Positions 8,971-19,496 of a DNA stretch of 64,000 nucleotides are shown piece after piece (the first letter of the stretch is position 1; each line of letters starts with the position of its first letter). Source of the stretch: Nonlabens sp. (GTDB taxonomy: Bacteria; Bacteroidota; Bacteroidia; Flavobacteriales; Flavobacteriaceae); the NCBI RefSeq assembly GCF_018401815.1, contig NZ_JAGYKG010000001.1, positions 642,388 to 706,387 of the forward strand. The letters run 5' to 3'. The position numbers and the translations under genes were made by a program. Below the pieces are notes generated by a model. The model was not told the origin of the DNA. It searched no databases and was given only the letters and a program-made list of their open reading frames with translations.

Positions 8971-10200
8971 CTATTTAGCTCTTTTCTTTAAGGTAATCAC
9001 GGTAATTTCTGGCCATATTCCTGCGCGACCCGAATATCCTAAAAAGCCAAAACCTCTATTCACATTTAAAAACTGACCCGCTTCTTTATAGATTCCAGCC
9101 CATTTTTTATAAACAAACCAAGCCGGACTCAATTTGATAACCCCAGGAATTTCTATACCAAATTGCATTCCGTGTGTGTGACCGCTTAAGGTAAGCTGGT
9201 ACTTTTTCGCATCTCCTTTGACCTGTAAATCCCAGTGCGTAGGATCGTGACTCAATAGGATTTTAAACTCTTCATTAGTCAACCCAGTAGCCGCTTTTTG
9301 AAGATCTCCATATTTAGGAAAACGACCTCCTCCCCAGTTTTGAACTCCTACTATTTGAATGGAATCGGAACCACGTGTTATCTTTTCATTCTCATCGAGC
9401 AACAGTCTCCAGCCCATATCTTTCTGAACTCGGTACAATTGCTGCATGTTTTCTTCTTTGGCTTCCTCAGACTCCCACTGCACATAATCTCCATAATCGT
9501 GATTCCCTAATATGGAATACACTCCATCTTTTGCAGTTAGTGAACCAAAAAGATCTTCCCAACCTTCCATTTCTCTCGCTTCATTATTTACTAGGTCTCC
9601 AGTAAACAAGATGACATCGCCTTGTTGTTGATTAGCAAGATCTACTGCGTACTCCACTTCTTCCCTATCGTCAAAACTCCCAACGTGGATATCGCTCAAC
9701 TGCGTAATTTTATACCCGTCAAAAGCCTCTGGAAGATCATCAAAAGACAGTTCGTATTCTCTAACTTGGTAGTCGTATTTACCTCGCCAAGCACCGTATA
9801 AAATAGCACCAAAGGGAAGTGCAGCCACCGCTAAACCTACTTTTGCTATAAAGGCTCTTCGACTAGGTAAAAATGATGCCTCCTGGTCTTTTTTTTCTCT
9901 AAAGCTACTGATCAACCCTTCTATACTTCTGTAAATATCCTCACTACACATGAACATAAAAAACACCAGCTTCAACACAAAGAAGGCCAGCGCTAGCGTA
10001 ATAGCAATATCTCTGGAATCTGACACTTGAGCTCGATCTGGATGCCATAAAAACTGTAAAATCACATTTAGAATCACCCCTATAGAAACAGTTAAATAAA
10101 TCCATTTCCACCAATGCCCTACTGACAAGGTACGTATTAACTGAAAAGCATAAATTTCTAGTGCGATAAAAATCGCTAGGACAATTAGGAGTCTAGTCAT
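8971..10200 (-). CDS. Membrane-anchored metallophosphoesterase
   Basis: The 409-residue protein has four N-terminal hydrophobic segments (about 3-22, 33-52, 65-84 and 117-136), with an SRRAF twin-arginine-like stretch before the fourth. A calcineurin-like phosphoesterase domain follows. The metal ligands are visible in order: SDIHVG (D170, H172), FTGDLVNN (201-206), LGNHDYG (232-235), LLSHDPTHWD and SGHTHGMQFG. The catalytic domain is probably outside the membrane. Related YkuE/YaeI-type enzymes hydrolyse phosphodiester lipids or UDP-sugars, but the substrate here is unknown. A promoter word lies immediately upstream and the gene appears monocistronic. Confidence 0.85.
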   Translation of the reverse strand: MTRLLIVLAIFIALEIYAFQLIRTLSVGHWWKWIYLTVSIGVILNVILQFLWHPDRAQVSDSRDIAITLALAFFVLKLVFFMFMCSEDIYRSIEGLISSFREKKDQEASFLPSRRAFIAKVGLAVAALPFGAILYGAWRGKYDYQVREYELSFDDLPEAFDGYKITQLSDIHVGSFDDREEVEYAVDLANQQQGDVILFTGDLVNNEAREMEGWEDLFGSLTAKDGVYSILGNHDYGDYVQWESEEAKEENMQQLYRVQKDMGWRLLLDENEKITRGSDSIQIVGVQNWGGGRFPKYGDLQKAATGLTNEEFKILLSHDPTHWDLQVKGDAKKYQLTLSGHTHGMQFGIEIPGVIKLSPAWFVYKKWAGIYKEAGQFLNVNRGFGFLGYSGRAGIWPEITVITLKKRAK

Positions 10201-10204
10201 ACCG

Positions 10205-10212
10205 CAAAATTA
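10205..10212 (-). promoter_or_regulatory. -7 promoter word (TAATTTTG) for the phosphoesterase gene
   Basis: Matches TAnnTTTG and ends four bases before the ATG. If it is used, the transcript is essentially leaderless or starts inside the first codons. Confidence 0.4.
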
Positions 10213-10550
10213 ATGCGATTTTATTTTTAAAATGTTGGTATAGCGTTAAAGCCTTTAAAAGAAATAGGTGCTTGATCATCAAAATTTTATTACTCCTTTT
10301 CACCCTTTAAAAAACATGATGTGAATTTTTTATTTACCCTAGTTACTAATAATTATGGATAACCCTAGTCAGCCCTTGTCATTTTATAAACGCCACCCTA
10401 AACATAATACTGAATACCTCCAATACTTGAATGAATTTAAATTTGAGAATTGGCAGGCTTCGCAATTCTTTACCCTAATTAAATGCATTTAAAAACGCAA
10501 CTTGTTTTAGTTTTGCGACTTCATTCAACCCGCTCAACACTTGATAGATT
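10213..10550. other. Intergenic region between divergent genes
   Basis: No gene, repeat or convincing hairpin is seen. A TAnnTTTG word (TAGTTTTG, 10508-10515) points at the MFS gene and is its likeliest promoter. Confidence 0.4.
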
Positions 10551-11816
10551 TTGACAAAAAACGATCCCTACGCAGCATTACGTTTTAGAGAATTTAATAT
10601 TTTCTTACTCATGCGATTTTTACTGGTGTTTGGTTGGTCCATGCAGTTCATTGTGATTGAATGGCAAGTCTATTCCCTTACCAAAGACCCTTGGTCTCTA
10701 GCTGTCATAGGTCTTATGGAGTTTGCACCTGCTTTTTCCATGGCCTTGTTTGCAGGTCATATTGTAGATCAAAGAGAAAAGCGCAACCTTCTAGCGCTTT
10801 GCATTGGTGCTTTTTCATTAATTAGTTTGGGATTGTTTTTATTGACTTGGCCAGAAGTCGTTAGCGATTGGCCTACGGATACTGTTTTGTATTCCATCTA
10901 TGCTTTGGTCTTCTTCGGCGGATTTTTAAGATCCTTTTTCGGGCCTATATTATTTTCACTGATCGCACTTATTGTCCCTAAGAAAGTATATCCCAATGCG
11001 GCAACTTGGAGCAGTTCGGCCTGGCAAATTGCCTCTGTAGTTGGCCTCGCCTTTTCTGGGTTTGCGATCAGCTGGTTTGGTGTGCATTGGTCCTTGTGTA
11101 TGGTATTTAGTTTGGTCGTGCTTTCCTTTTGTAGCGTTTTTCTAATTTCTAAAAAACCCATCTTAAACACTAAAGTAAATGAGCCTATTCTACAAAGTTT
11201 AAAAGAAGGGCTGACTTTTGTTTATAACACCAAAGCCATTTTAGGAGCGCTAACTCTCGATATGGTTTCCGTGCTTTTTGGAGGTGCGGTTATTTTACTG
11301 CCCATTTTTGCTCAGGATATATTGTTTGTAGGTAGTGAAGGCTTTGGAGTACTGCGCGCCGCTCCTTCAGTAGGTGCGATACTCACCATGATTGCCACCG
11401 CTTACATTCCTATTAGCAAGAATGCCGGTATAAAACTACTCGCAGCTATTTTTGGTTTTGGTGTCTGTATTATTGTTTTTGGCTTGTCCTCTATTTTTTG
11501 GGTATCGGTAGTTGCCTTGTTTTTTAGCGGTGTTACTGATGGTGTTTCTATGGTCATACGCCAGACGATCCTTCAACTTAAAACACCAGATCACATGAGG
11601 GGCCGCGTCGCTTCTGTAAACTCCATGTTTGTAGGTTCTTCCAATGAGTTAGGAGCTTTTGAAAGTGGTGTGACTGCAAAATTAATGGGAACCGTTACCG
11701 CAGTAGTCTTCGGCGGTACCATGACTTTAATTACCGTTGTTGCCACAGCACTCGTTTCTCCTACCTTTAGAAATCTGGATTTGAGAAAGGATTTTGAGGA
11801 TAATGATGCGGTCTAA
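10551..11816 (+). CDS. MFS transporter (EntS/MFS_3-like exporter)
   Basis: The 421-residue protein has about 12 hydrophobic segments. GHIVDQREKRN after the second helix is the conserved MFS loop 2-3 motif (G-x-x-x-D-R-x-x-R type) with the charged residues kept. The layout resembles the enterobactin-exporter group (MFS_3), which exports siderophores or drugs; the substrate is not shown. The start is TTG at 10551: an in-frame TAG lies at 10545-10547, and the next ATG, at codon 22, would cut the first membrane helix. No partner gene is adjacent. Confidence 0.82.
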   Translation: MTKNDPYAALRFREFNIFLLMRFLLVFGWSMQFIVIEWQVYSLTKDPWSLAVIGLMEFAPAFSMALFAGHIVDQREKRNLLALCIGAFSLISLGLFLLTWPEVVSDWPTDTVLYSIYALVFFGGFLRSFFGPILFSLIALIVPKKVYPNAATWSSSAWQIASVVGLAFSGFAISWFGVHWSLCMVFSLVVLSFCSVFLISKKPILNTKVNEPILQSLKEGLTFVYNTKAILGALTLDMVSVLFGGAVILLPIFAQDILFVGSEGFGVLRAAPSVGAILTMIATAYIPISKNAGIKLLAAIFGFGVCIIVFGLSSIFWVSVVALFFSGVTDGVSMVIRQTILQLKTPDHMRGRVASVNSMFVGSSNELGAFESGVTAKLMGTVTAVVFGGTMTLITVVATALVSPTFRNLDLRKDFEDNDAV

Positions 11817-11851
11817 GTTTCCTCCTTTTGGGCAGGTTTTTATGACTATTC

Positions 11852-11867
11852 CGCTTTCGCGAAAGCG
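11852..11867. repeat. Dispersed palindrome CGCTTTCGCGAAAGCG
   Basis: Perfect intergenic copy, 36 bases after the MFS stop codon, in the extended context ATTC ... AAAC. Confidence 0.9.
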
Positions 11868-12015
11868 AAACACCTACCCACCTATTTGCCCTAATTAAAA
11901 CACCTAAAGATTCCGTCCTCGTCATTTTTATGTGTATAAAAAATGAGTTTTATATAAAAGGAACTGCATTTAAGTCTGCTGAGAATTTTATCTTTAACCT
12001 CTACAATATTTTACC

Positions 12016-14856
12016 ATGACAAATAACGGTACAGACGATAAACGATTATTCCTCCTAGATGCTTATGCCTTGATTTTTAGAGGTTATTACGCACTAATTA
12101 AAAACCCACGAATCAATAGTGCAGGTATGGATACCAGTGCGATTATGGGTTTTACCAACTCGTTATTTGACGTAATAAGGAGAGAACAACCAGAATATCT
12201 AGCCGTTGCTTTTGACAAAGGAGGCAGTCAAGAACGTGTAGAACTTTATGGAGACTATAAAGCAAATCGCGACGAGACACCAGAGGCTATAAAAATAGCC
12301 GTTCCTTATATTCAGCGTATTTTAAAAGCCATGCATATTCCTATTGTGGTAGAAGAAGGAATTGAGGCCGATGACTTGATAGGAACCCTTGCAAAACAAG
12401 CCGAAAAAGAAGGTTTCACCACTTATATGGTGACCCCAGATAAGGATTATGCACAGCTGGTGTCTGAAAATATTTTTATGTACAAACCCGCCCGAATGGG
12501 TAATGGTATCGAAATATGGGGGATTCCTGAGGTGCAAAAGAAGTTTGAAGTGGAACGTCCAGAGCAAGTGATCGATTACCTCGGTATGATGGGCGATGCC
12601 AGTGATAATATTCCTGGTTTACCTGGCGTAGGAGATAAAACAGCTAAGAAATTTATAGCCGCTTATGGTTCTATGGAAGGTCTTCTTGCAAACGTTGAAG
12701 ATCTTAAAGGAAAAATGAAAGAGAAGGTGCGCGATAATGCAGCCTTAGGACTTCTTTCTAAAAAATTAGCTACCATACGACTGGATTGTCCAGTAACCTT
12801 TAATGCCAAGAACTACGAGCTAGACGATCCCAACGTAGAGGCAGTTCATGAGATTTTTGACGAATTGGAATTTCGTCGTGCGAAGGAAACCATGGCGAAG
12901 ATTTTTTCTAAAGAAATCGCGTCAGAGAGTTCTTCAAATTCGAGTACGAGTACAGGTTCCAGTGCTTCTGCAGGAGCAGGACAATTTTCTCTTTTTGATG
13001 CTCCAGGTTCAGGAACAGCGGCAGAAGCTGAAACAACTGGTCGCAAAACACTTGCTACAAGCGATCATTTCTACCAGCTGGTAGAAGAAGGTATGGGAAC
13101 CAAGTTGTTCTTACAATCCTTAATGCAACAATCCAGTGTTTGTTTTGATACCGAAACTACAGGCTTGGATCCGCTAGCAGCAGAGCTGGTAGGGATTGCC
13201 TTTTCATGGGAAAAAGGAAAAGGGTTTTACCTTCCTATTCCCAAAGATCAAGAGGCTGCACAAAACATAGTAGACCAGTTAAAACCATTTTTTGAAAGTG
13301 AGCAGATTGAAAAAATTGGTCAGAATTTAAAATATGATATTAAAGTATTGCACAAATACGGCGTTCGTGTTAAAGCCCCCATGTTTGACACCATGCTGGC
13401 TCATTACCTGATCAATCCAGACATGCGCCACAATATGGACGTGCTCGCAGAAACCTACCTCAATTATACCCCACAATCTATTGTAGAGTTGATAGGGAAA
13501 AAAGGCAAAAACCAACGTTCCATGCGCGATGTGGAACTGGAAAAACAAAAAGAATACGCCGTTGAAGATGCTGATATCACCTTTCAATTAAAAGAAGACT
13601 TCACACCCGAACTTGCTAGTGCTGGAACGGACCGCCTTTTTAAAGATATAGAAATGCCTTTACTCCAGGTACTGGCTGCCATGGAAATAGAAGGAATCAA
13701 TCTGGACGAAAGCTTTTTAAGTTCGCTTTCTGGAGCATTGGAAACAGATATTGCCCAACTGGAGGCAGCTATTTATGAAGCAGCTGGAGAAGAGTTCAAC
13801 ATAGGTTCCCCTAAGCAATTAGGAATTATTCTTTTTGAAAAACTTCAACTGGTAGACAAACCTAAAAAGACCAAAACCGGTCAGTATTCCACTGCCGAAG
13901 ATGTGTTGAGTTATCTGTCTAAAGATCATGCGATCATTCAAAATGTATTGGATTACAGAGGCCTGGCAAAATTAAAATCAACTTATGTGGATGCACTCCC
14001 AAGTCAGGTAAATCCTAAAACAAAGCGCATTCACACCAATTATATGCAAACCGTGGCTGCCACTGGACGTTTGAGTTCCACAGACCCTAACTTACAGAAC
14101 ATTCCTATCAGAACAGAGCGCGGGAGACAAGTACGTAAAGCATTTGTTCCTAGAGATGACAACTACACACTACTGGCAGCAGATTATTCTCAGATAGAAT
14201 TGAGAATCATTGCTGCATTGAGCGAAGAAGAAACTATGATGGCCGCTTTTCAAAACGGGGAAGATATTCACGCTTCTACCGCGGCAAAAGTTTTTAATGT
14301 AGCCTTAGAAGATGTTACCAGAGAACAACGTAGTAATGCCAAAACAGTCAACTTCGGGATCATCTATGGAGTGAGTGCTTTTGGACTGAGCAATCAAACC
14401 GATTTATCTCGTGGTGAGGCTAAAGAACTCATCGATACTTATTATGCGACCTATCCCAAGCTACGCGCGTACATGGATGATCAAGTTAATTTTGCGCGTG
14501 AAAACGGCTACGTAGAGACCGTATTGGGAAGGCGTCGTTATTTGAAAGACATCAACAGTTCTAACGCGGTGGTGCGAGGCGCAGCCGAGCGCAATGCAGT
14601 AAATGCACCTATACAAGGAAGCGCAGCAGACATTATCAAAATTGCGATGATCAATATCTATAAAAAGTTTGAAGAGATGAATTGCAAATCAAAAATGCTA
14701 TTGCAGGTGCATGATGAATTGGTTTTTGACATTCATAATGACGAGCTGGAAGACATGAAAAAACTCATCCAAGAGGAGATGCAAAACGCTTATAAATTAT
14801 CGGTCCCACTAGATGTGGAAGTAGGTATAGGACAGAATTGGCTAGAAGCGCATTGA
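12016..14856 (+). CDS. polA: DNA polymerase I
   Basis: The 946-residue protein has all three domains. The 5'-3' exonuclease (about 10-290) shows [24 protein letters not shown] and [19 protein letters not shown] low-complexity Ser/Gly/Ala linker follows (about 303-345). The 3'-5' exonuclease keeps its metal residues in DTETTGLDP (near 378) and YAVEDADIT (near 515), so proofreading is probably active, unlike in Taq-type enzymes. The polymerase domain shows [13 protein letters not shown] (motif A, near 722), [14 protein letters not shown] (motif B) and VHDELVFD (motif C, near 898). The role is gap filling and repair. The gene is followed directly by a heptamer array and a strong terminator. Confidence 0.97.
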
Positions 14857-14981
<125 letters not shown>

Positions 14982-15013
14982 AATAGGGAGATCTAGGTCT
15001 GCCTTAAAAAATA

Positions 15014-16585
15014 TTACTGTACCACCAGCTTTTTATTGATGATGATACCATTAGAGTACACCTTAAGTATATAGATTCCCGTTTTTACAGCACTAATATC
15101 TAATGAGTTTGTTTCTTCTGTCTCTGAAAGTAGTAATTGGCCTGACAGGTCAAACACATCAACTTGATCTATGGCTTGTGAAAATTGTAAATTCACTACA
15201 TTGATTGCTGGATTAGGATAAACTTTTAGATCCGATTCATTGGTGTTTTCCTCTGTGATACTCAAGGTATTTTGATATACCCGTACGTAATCAATGACCA
15301 TGCTGCTTTGTGTAAAGTTAGGATCTATAGGCCCAGCTACACCTCCCATGGCTACATTTAATAATAAGTATTGATCCTCAAAAAATGGATAGGTATCCAC
15401 ATCTTTAATAACCGGGTTATAGGTGTAAAATGGTTGGCCATCTATTAAAAAAGTGATTTGTTGTGGCGACCAGTTCATGGAATACACATGAAAATTGTTA
15501 GCCACATCTTGTAATGTGGTCGATTGAAAATTACGGGTATTTCCAGAGCAACCAGCGCAATTGGTATGTAAAGCGGCAGACACATGATTTAAGGCCCCTA
15601 ACCCGTGTTCCATAATGTCGATCTCTCCACAAAGTGGCCAGTTGGTTGTGCCATAGGTACTGTCCCAATAACCGCCATCTTCATCAATATTTTTTCCTAA
15701 GGTCCATATCGCAGGCCAGGTTCCATCACCAAAAGGCAATTTTGCTCTCACTTCTACCCTACCATAAGTAAAAGCAAACTTGGAATTCAATCGAGCCGAG
15801 GTGAATTGTTTGGTATGACCTTGATCGGTATAGACTTCCCTTTTAGCAACAATATTTAAAAACCCATTGGCTACATAAGAGTTGTCTAGCCTATCGGTAT
15901 AATGTTGTTGCTCTCCATTGAACCAACTTCCCCCAGAAGGCAATTGCGTTTGATGGAACCATTTGGTCGCATCAATAGGATTATTAGTTCCAGCCGTGTT
16001 GAACTCATCTGACCAAACCAAATCTGTGTACACCACATCAATAGGGTTAGGAGGCACGGCTACCGCACCGTTGTTAATTTCGTCTATTAAATAAGTCCCC
16101 GCTGTATTTACTCCATAATCTATAAAAATGGTCACTCGGCTGTACTGTCCCATAGCAGAAACAACATTTCCAGTTCCGCTTTCGGTAGCATTAGAGAAAT
16201 CAAAACTGATATCCGACCAAGTGTTGGCATTTCCTGTAGTTTGTTGTAGTACTTCTACATCGGCTTGGGAGCCGTTTTCAAATTTTAAAAGTATGTTGTG
16301 TATATTGGGATCAAAGGCATAAAACCTTAAGGTTACATTTTGGTCTGCACTCAAGTCAACCGCAGTAGATACGTCCCTAAAAAATCCTTGATTAGCCTGA
16401 CTTCCATTATTAAAAAACTGCCCTACATTATTTGTGGCCTGAATAGGATCACTTCTAAAAGAAAAGGAAGAGCCAGAAAAACCTGTAAATGGGAATTGAT
16501 TGTTTTCAAAATCTATGGGAAACTGCTGCGCATGAGCTACAGGTATGACACAGCAAAGCCATAAAAAAAAACGCAAGTGATACAT
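15014..16585 (-). CDS. Secreted GH16 beta-glucanase (laminarinase-like) with T9SS tail
   Basis: This is a 523-residue modular protein. A signal peptide (1-19, ending AHA) is followed by a beta-rich domain to about 180 that looks like a carbohydrate-binding module. A GH16 catalytic domain occupies about 187-437, with the catalytic signature EIDIMEH (E321, D323, E326) and the WPAIW and WSPQQITFLIDG strands typical of endo-1,3-beta-glucanases. The C-terminal tail from DLKVYPNPA (about 449) to the end is a type IX secretion sorting domain, so the enzyme is exported through the T9SS and either released or anchored. Degradation of algal laminarin fits a marine habitat. No SusC/SusD pair lies nearby, so this is not a classical PUL. 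Confidence 0.92.
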   Translation of the reverse strand: MYHLRFFLWLCCVIPVAHAQQFPIDFENNQFPFTGFSGSSFSFRSDPIQATNNVGQFFNNGSQANQGFFRDVSTAVDLSADQNVTLRFYAFDPNIHNILLKFENGSQADVEVLQQTTGNANTWSDISFDFSNATESGTGNVVSAMGQYSRVTIFIDYGVNTAGTYLIDEINNGAVAVPPNPIDVVYTDLVWSDEFNTAGTNNPIDATKWFHQTQLPSGGSWFNGEQQHYTDRLDNSYVANGFLNIVAKREVYTDQGHTKQFTSARLNSKFAFTYGRVEVRAKLPFGDGTWPAIWTLGKNIDEDGGYWDSTYGTTNWPLCGEIDIMEHGLGALNHVSAALHTNCAGCSGNTRNFQSTTLQDVANNFHVYSMNWSPQQITFLIDGQPFYTYNPVIKDVDTYPFFEDQYLLLNVAMGGVAGPIDPNFTQSSMVIDYVRVYQNTLSITEENTNESDLKVYPNPAINVVNLQFSQAIDQVDVFDLSGQLLLSETEETNSLDISAVKTGIYILKVYSNGIIINKKLVVQ

Positions 16586-16803
16586 TATAATTTTTTTGTG
16601 AAATTAAGGCACAATCAACAAAGAATAAAATAAAAGAACGCAACAAATACTATACACTAGGACAGTTGCTTTTGAATTAGTAAGAGGTATAACTAATCTA
16701 GCCCCTTTTAATCGCTGCATTTCATTGGTTATTTTCCCAAAAATACAGCCCGAAAAATATAAAACATAACATTACAGCTTGAACGCAAACAACCTATTGT
16801 GCT

Positions 16804-17868
16804 TTATAGATCCAAAACCTCTAACAATCGATTCAGATCTGCCTCTGTATTGAAATAAGAAAAGCTTATTCTGATACCATCACCACGCAATGAAGTAATG
16901 ATGTGATGTGCTTTTAATTTCTCGTATAATTCTTGATCTCCTTTGATATTAAAAATAGAAGAATGATTTTTTCTAGAGCAAACTGCAGGAGTAAGAAGAC
17001 CGCGTTTTTCAAAAGCAGCTTTAGCTTTTATTGACAACTCTTTTACTGAAGCTGACACCTTCTTCCAGCCCAATTCATGAACCTTTAAAATAGCTTGTTG
17101 CAAGGTTCCAAAAGCAATCATATCTTGATGTCCAGGTTCAAACCTACTTATAAAAGTAACATTAGAATTCATCACATTACGCGCACTTCTAAAACCGATC
17201 TCCTTAGGAAAAATATGTTTCTGCACTTCTTCTTTTACGCATATAAAACCATTCCCATCTCCGGCATGCAACCATTTATAGCAGGACGCAAGTAGGATGT
17301 CTATTCCGCTTTCGCGAAAGCGAAACTCTTCAGAACCCACATATTGAGTAGCATCTGCTATCATAATCATATTAGGAAAACGCTTCTTTAAATCGTTTAA
17401 AAAATTAAGATCCATTTGAATACCTGAAATGTATTGCACTATGGAAAAACAGAAAAAATCAGGTCGTTGTTTTTCACAAACGCTGATAATGTGCTCCTCC
17501 ATTTTCTCGTCAATAGCCACATAATGCGTTTGAAAACCTCTGGTCTCTACCGGCCAGTTGACCGAAGGATAATCCTCTTTTAAGAGTAAGACCACAGCCT
17601 TAGGATCTATACCATTGATCAACGTATTGAAACCCGTGGAAAAATTGGGAATCACTGCAGTAAAATCTGGATCAGCATCCATAAAATTAGCGATACTATG
17701 ACGTACCTCATCGATAAAAGCATTGCGATGATTGGTAAACATAGAAGCTTCATCGCGCATCTTCTCATTGAGCGACCTTCGGTAATCAATCAAATCCTGA
17801 GAAACTAATCCGTGATTTGCCGTATTGAGATAGGTGTATTTTTTGAGGATTGGAAATTGATCTGTCAT
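16804..17868 (-). CDS. Aminotransferase class V-fold PLP enzyme
   Basis: The 354-residue protein has the class V (cysteine desulfurase/kynureninase-like) layout: YTYLNTANHG at the start, IADATQYVG (D172 contacting the PLP ring) and SCYKWLHAGDGNGF with K198 as the Schiff-base lysine. No desulfurase catalytic cysteine loop is obvious, so activity on small amino acids is possible but the substrate is unknown. Residues 183-187 (RFRES) come from an in-frame copy of the dispersed palindrome. This falls between the cofactor Asp and Lys, in a surface turn that evidently tolerates change. The gene is divergent from the 2TM-DHFR gene. Confidence 0.8.
   Translation of the reverse strand: MTDQFPILKKYTYLNTANHGLVSQDLIDYRRSLNEKMRDEASMFTNHRNAFIDEVRHSIANFMDADPDFTAVIPNFSTGFNTLINGIDPKAVVLLLKEDYPSVNWPVETRGFQTHYVAIDEKMEEHIISVCEKQRPDFFCFSIVQYISGIQMDLNFLNDLKKRFPNMIMIADATQYVGSEEFRFRESGIDILLASCYKWLHAGDGNGFICVKEEVQKHIFPKEIGFRSARNVMNSNVTFISRFEPGHQDMIAFGTLQQAILKVHELGWKKVSASVKELSIKAKAAFEKRGLLTPAVCSRKNHSSIFNIKGDQELYEKLKAHHIITSLRGDGIRISFSYFNTEADLNRLLEVLDL
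17307..17322. repeat. Dispersed palindrome CGCTTTCGCGAAAGCG
   Basis: Perfect copy inside the class V PLP-enzyme gene, read as RFRES. Confidence 0.9.
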
Positions 17869-17907
17869 TTTATCTTGTTGCTAAGAATGTCTATGTGAAT
17901 AATACCG

Positions 17908-17915
17908 TAAATTTG
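17908..17915 (+). promoter_or_regulatory. -7 promoter word (TAAATTTG) for the 2TM-DHFR gene
   Basis: Matches TAnnTTTG, 18 bases before the ATG at 17934. It lies downstream of the earlier in-frame ATG at 17850, which argues against that start. Confidence 0.5.
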
Positions 17916-17933
17916 AGTATAAAAATAACGAGA

Positions 17934-18836
17934 ATGTTCGGTACGAAGAAAAAAGATACTCCGGGAATTGATTTGGAGCAAAAAGAAATGATTGAGAATG
18001 CGCAAAAACGCATCAAGCAAAAGCGCGGCCTTTTTAGTCATTTTGTCATCTTTCTAATAGGCTCGGTAGGCTTAATTATCATTGCCAACCGTCCTAACGT
18101 ACAAGAAATCACAACCTTATTGGGCTTAGAATGGTGGATTTGGGCCATTTTTGCCTGGTTGTTGCTGCTTGCGTATCACGCCTTTAATGTTTTTATCACC
18201 GAAAGACTTCTAGGTCCAGAATGGGAAAAAAATCAGTACGACAAACTGGTTAGAAAACAAAAGGAACGCATCGCACAATTGGAAAAGAAAGTGGAAAAAG
18301 AATATGTAGCTCCCCATGCGACACTTTCTATGGATACTTCTGCATCCCATCGTAAAATAACCATGATCGCAGCGGCAGGTCAAAACAATGAGTTAGGAAA
18401 AGATGGAGACCTCGTATGGCATCTACCCGATGACTTTAAAAGATTCAAAGCTTTAACTACAGGTCATCACATCATTATGGGACGTAAAACTTTTGAAAGT
18501 TTTCCAAAACCATTACCTAATCGCACACACATCATTCTTACTAGAGATAAAAATTACAAAACTGAAGGTGGCATTGTCGTTCATGATCTAGAGACAGCGC
18601 TGGCCACAACTTCTGGTGATGAGAATCCGTTTATTATAGGTGGTGGCGAGATTTATCAACTAGGTATGAAAGTAGCTGATGAAATCGAGCTTACAAGAGT
18701 TCATGGAACATTTGATGTAGACACTTACTTCCCTGAAATAGACGAGAGCAAATGGAAAATTAAAACCTCCTTGCACCACCCAGCAGATGATCAACACAAG
18801 TATTCTTTTGATTATGAGACTTGGGTGAGGAAGTAG
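17934..18836 (+). CDS. folA: Dihydrofolate reductase fused to an N-terminal 2TM domain
   Basis: The start is taken as ATG 17934 rather than 17850: the upstream extension runs into the divergent gene, and a promoter word lies between the two. The 300-residue protein has a charged N-terminus, two membrane helices (about 36-52 and 68-88) typical of the 2TM domain, and a Lys/Glu-rich coiled coil. A complete dihydrofolate reductase follows from about 140: ITMIAAAGQNNELGKDGDLVWHLPDD, then HHIIMGRKTFESF, THIILTR and PFIIGGGEIYQ. The enzyme reduces dihydrofolate with NADPH for thymidylate, purine and formyl-Met synthesis. The fusion predicts a membrane-tethered enzyme facing the cytoplasm. All expected DHFR core motifs are present. 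Confidence 0.85.
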   Translation: MFGTKKKDTPGIDLEQKEMIENAQKRIKQKRGLFSHFVIFLIGSVGLIIIANRPNVQEITTLLGLEWWIWAIFAWLLLLAYHAFNVFITERLLGPEWEKNQYDKLVRKQKERIAQLEKKVEKEYVAPHATLSMDTSASHRKITMIAAAGQNNELGKDGDLVWHLPDDFKRFKALTTGHHIIMGRKTFESFPKPLPNRTHIILTRDKNYKTEGGIVVHDLETALATTSGDENPFIIGGGEIYQLGMKVADEIELTRVHGTFDVDTYFPEIDESKWKIKTSLHHPADDQHKYSFDYETWVRK

Positions 18837-18837
18837 T

Positions 18838-18992
18838 TTGCAGTCGCAGTTTGCAGTCACAGTATTAGTTAGTTGTTTGAATTTAGTCGCAGTCGCAGTT
18901 TGCAGTCGCAGTTTACAGTCGCAGTTTGCAGTCGCAGTATTAGTTAGTTGTTTGAATTTAGTCGCAGTTTGCAGTTTGCAGTCGCAGTTTTT
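18838..18992. repeat. CAGTCGCAGTTTG-type simple repeats with a 34-bp direct repeat
   Basis: Degenerate units of AGTCGCAGTTTGC fill the region. An exact 34-base block (18860-18893) recurs at 18935-18968. A 67-codon open frame here is made of the repeats and is not considered a gene. The array lies upstream of the four-helix-bundle gene. Confidence 0.85.
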
Positions 18993-19085
18993 AGCTTTGC
19001 TAAAAACTGATTTTTACTGTTTCTTGTTCACTGTAAACTGAGACCGCTACTGAAAAACTGATTATACCACTTTTAAATACTATTT

Positions 19086-19457
19086 ATGGACTTCAAAAAT
19101 TTGATAGCTTATCAAAAAGCATTTGAAAACGCAATGGCAATATTTGAATTAAGTAAAGTTTTTCCAAAAGAGGAACGTTATTCACTGACGGATCAAATAA
19201 GAAGGTCTTCTCGCAGTGTCAATGCAAATATTGCTGAAGCTTATAGAAAACGTAGGTATCCCAAACATTTTACCAGCAAACTAACCGATGCCGATGGAGA
19301 AAATTCTGAAACTGTGGTATGGTTAGACTATGCTTTAGCTTGTAAATATACCAGCCACGAACAATATGTACCATTACAAGAAGTAGCTTTAGAAGTTGGT
19401 AAATTGATTAATTATATGATTAATAACCCAAGTAAATTTGGCGTAGGCGACTTATAA
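19086..19457 (+). CDS. Four-helix-bundle protein (S23/IVP family)
   Basis: The 123-residue, all-helical protein starts MDFKNLIAYQKAFENAM and carries FPKEERYSLTDQIRRSSRSVNANIAEA, the signature of the family first seen in 23S rRNA intervening sequences and related to the Avd accessory proteins of diversity-generating retroelements. Basic residues suggest nucleic-acid binding. It is not inside an rRNA gene here, and no reverse transcriptase is present. Simple repeats lie on both sides (18838-18992 and 19497-19555), the usual setting of such genes in Bacteroidota, suggesting a small passively mobile unit. The function is unknown. Confidence 0.88.
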   Translation: MDFKNLIAYQKAFENAMAIFELSKVFPKEERYSLTDQIRRSSRSVNANIAEAYRKRRYPKHFTSKLTDADGENSETVVWLDYALACKYTSHEQYVPLQEVALEVGKLINYMINNPSKFGVGDL

Positions 19458-19496
19458 ATCCATTCTCATATTTCAAAAAATTAAGGAGTAAAAAAT

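Noticed and set aside
16804..17868. Class V PLP enzyme as kynureninase partner of haaO
   Set aside because: It is too short for kynureninase, lies 26 kb from haaO, and lacks clear kynureninase features.
18838..19041. 67-codon open frame starting MQSQFAVTVLVSCLNL
   Set aside because: It is made of the CAGTCGCAGTTTG simple repeats, so the peptide is itself repetitive; it has no family resemblance.
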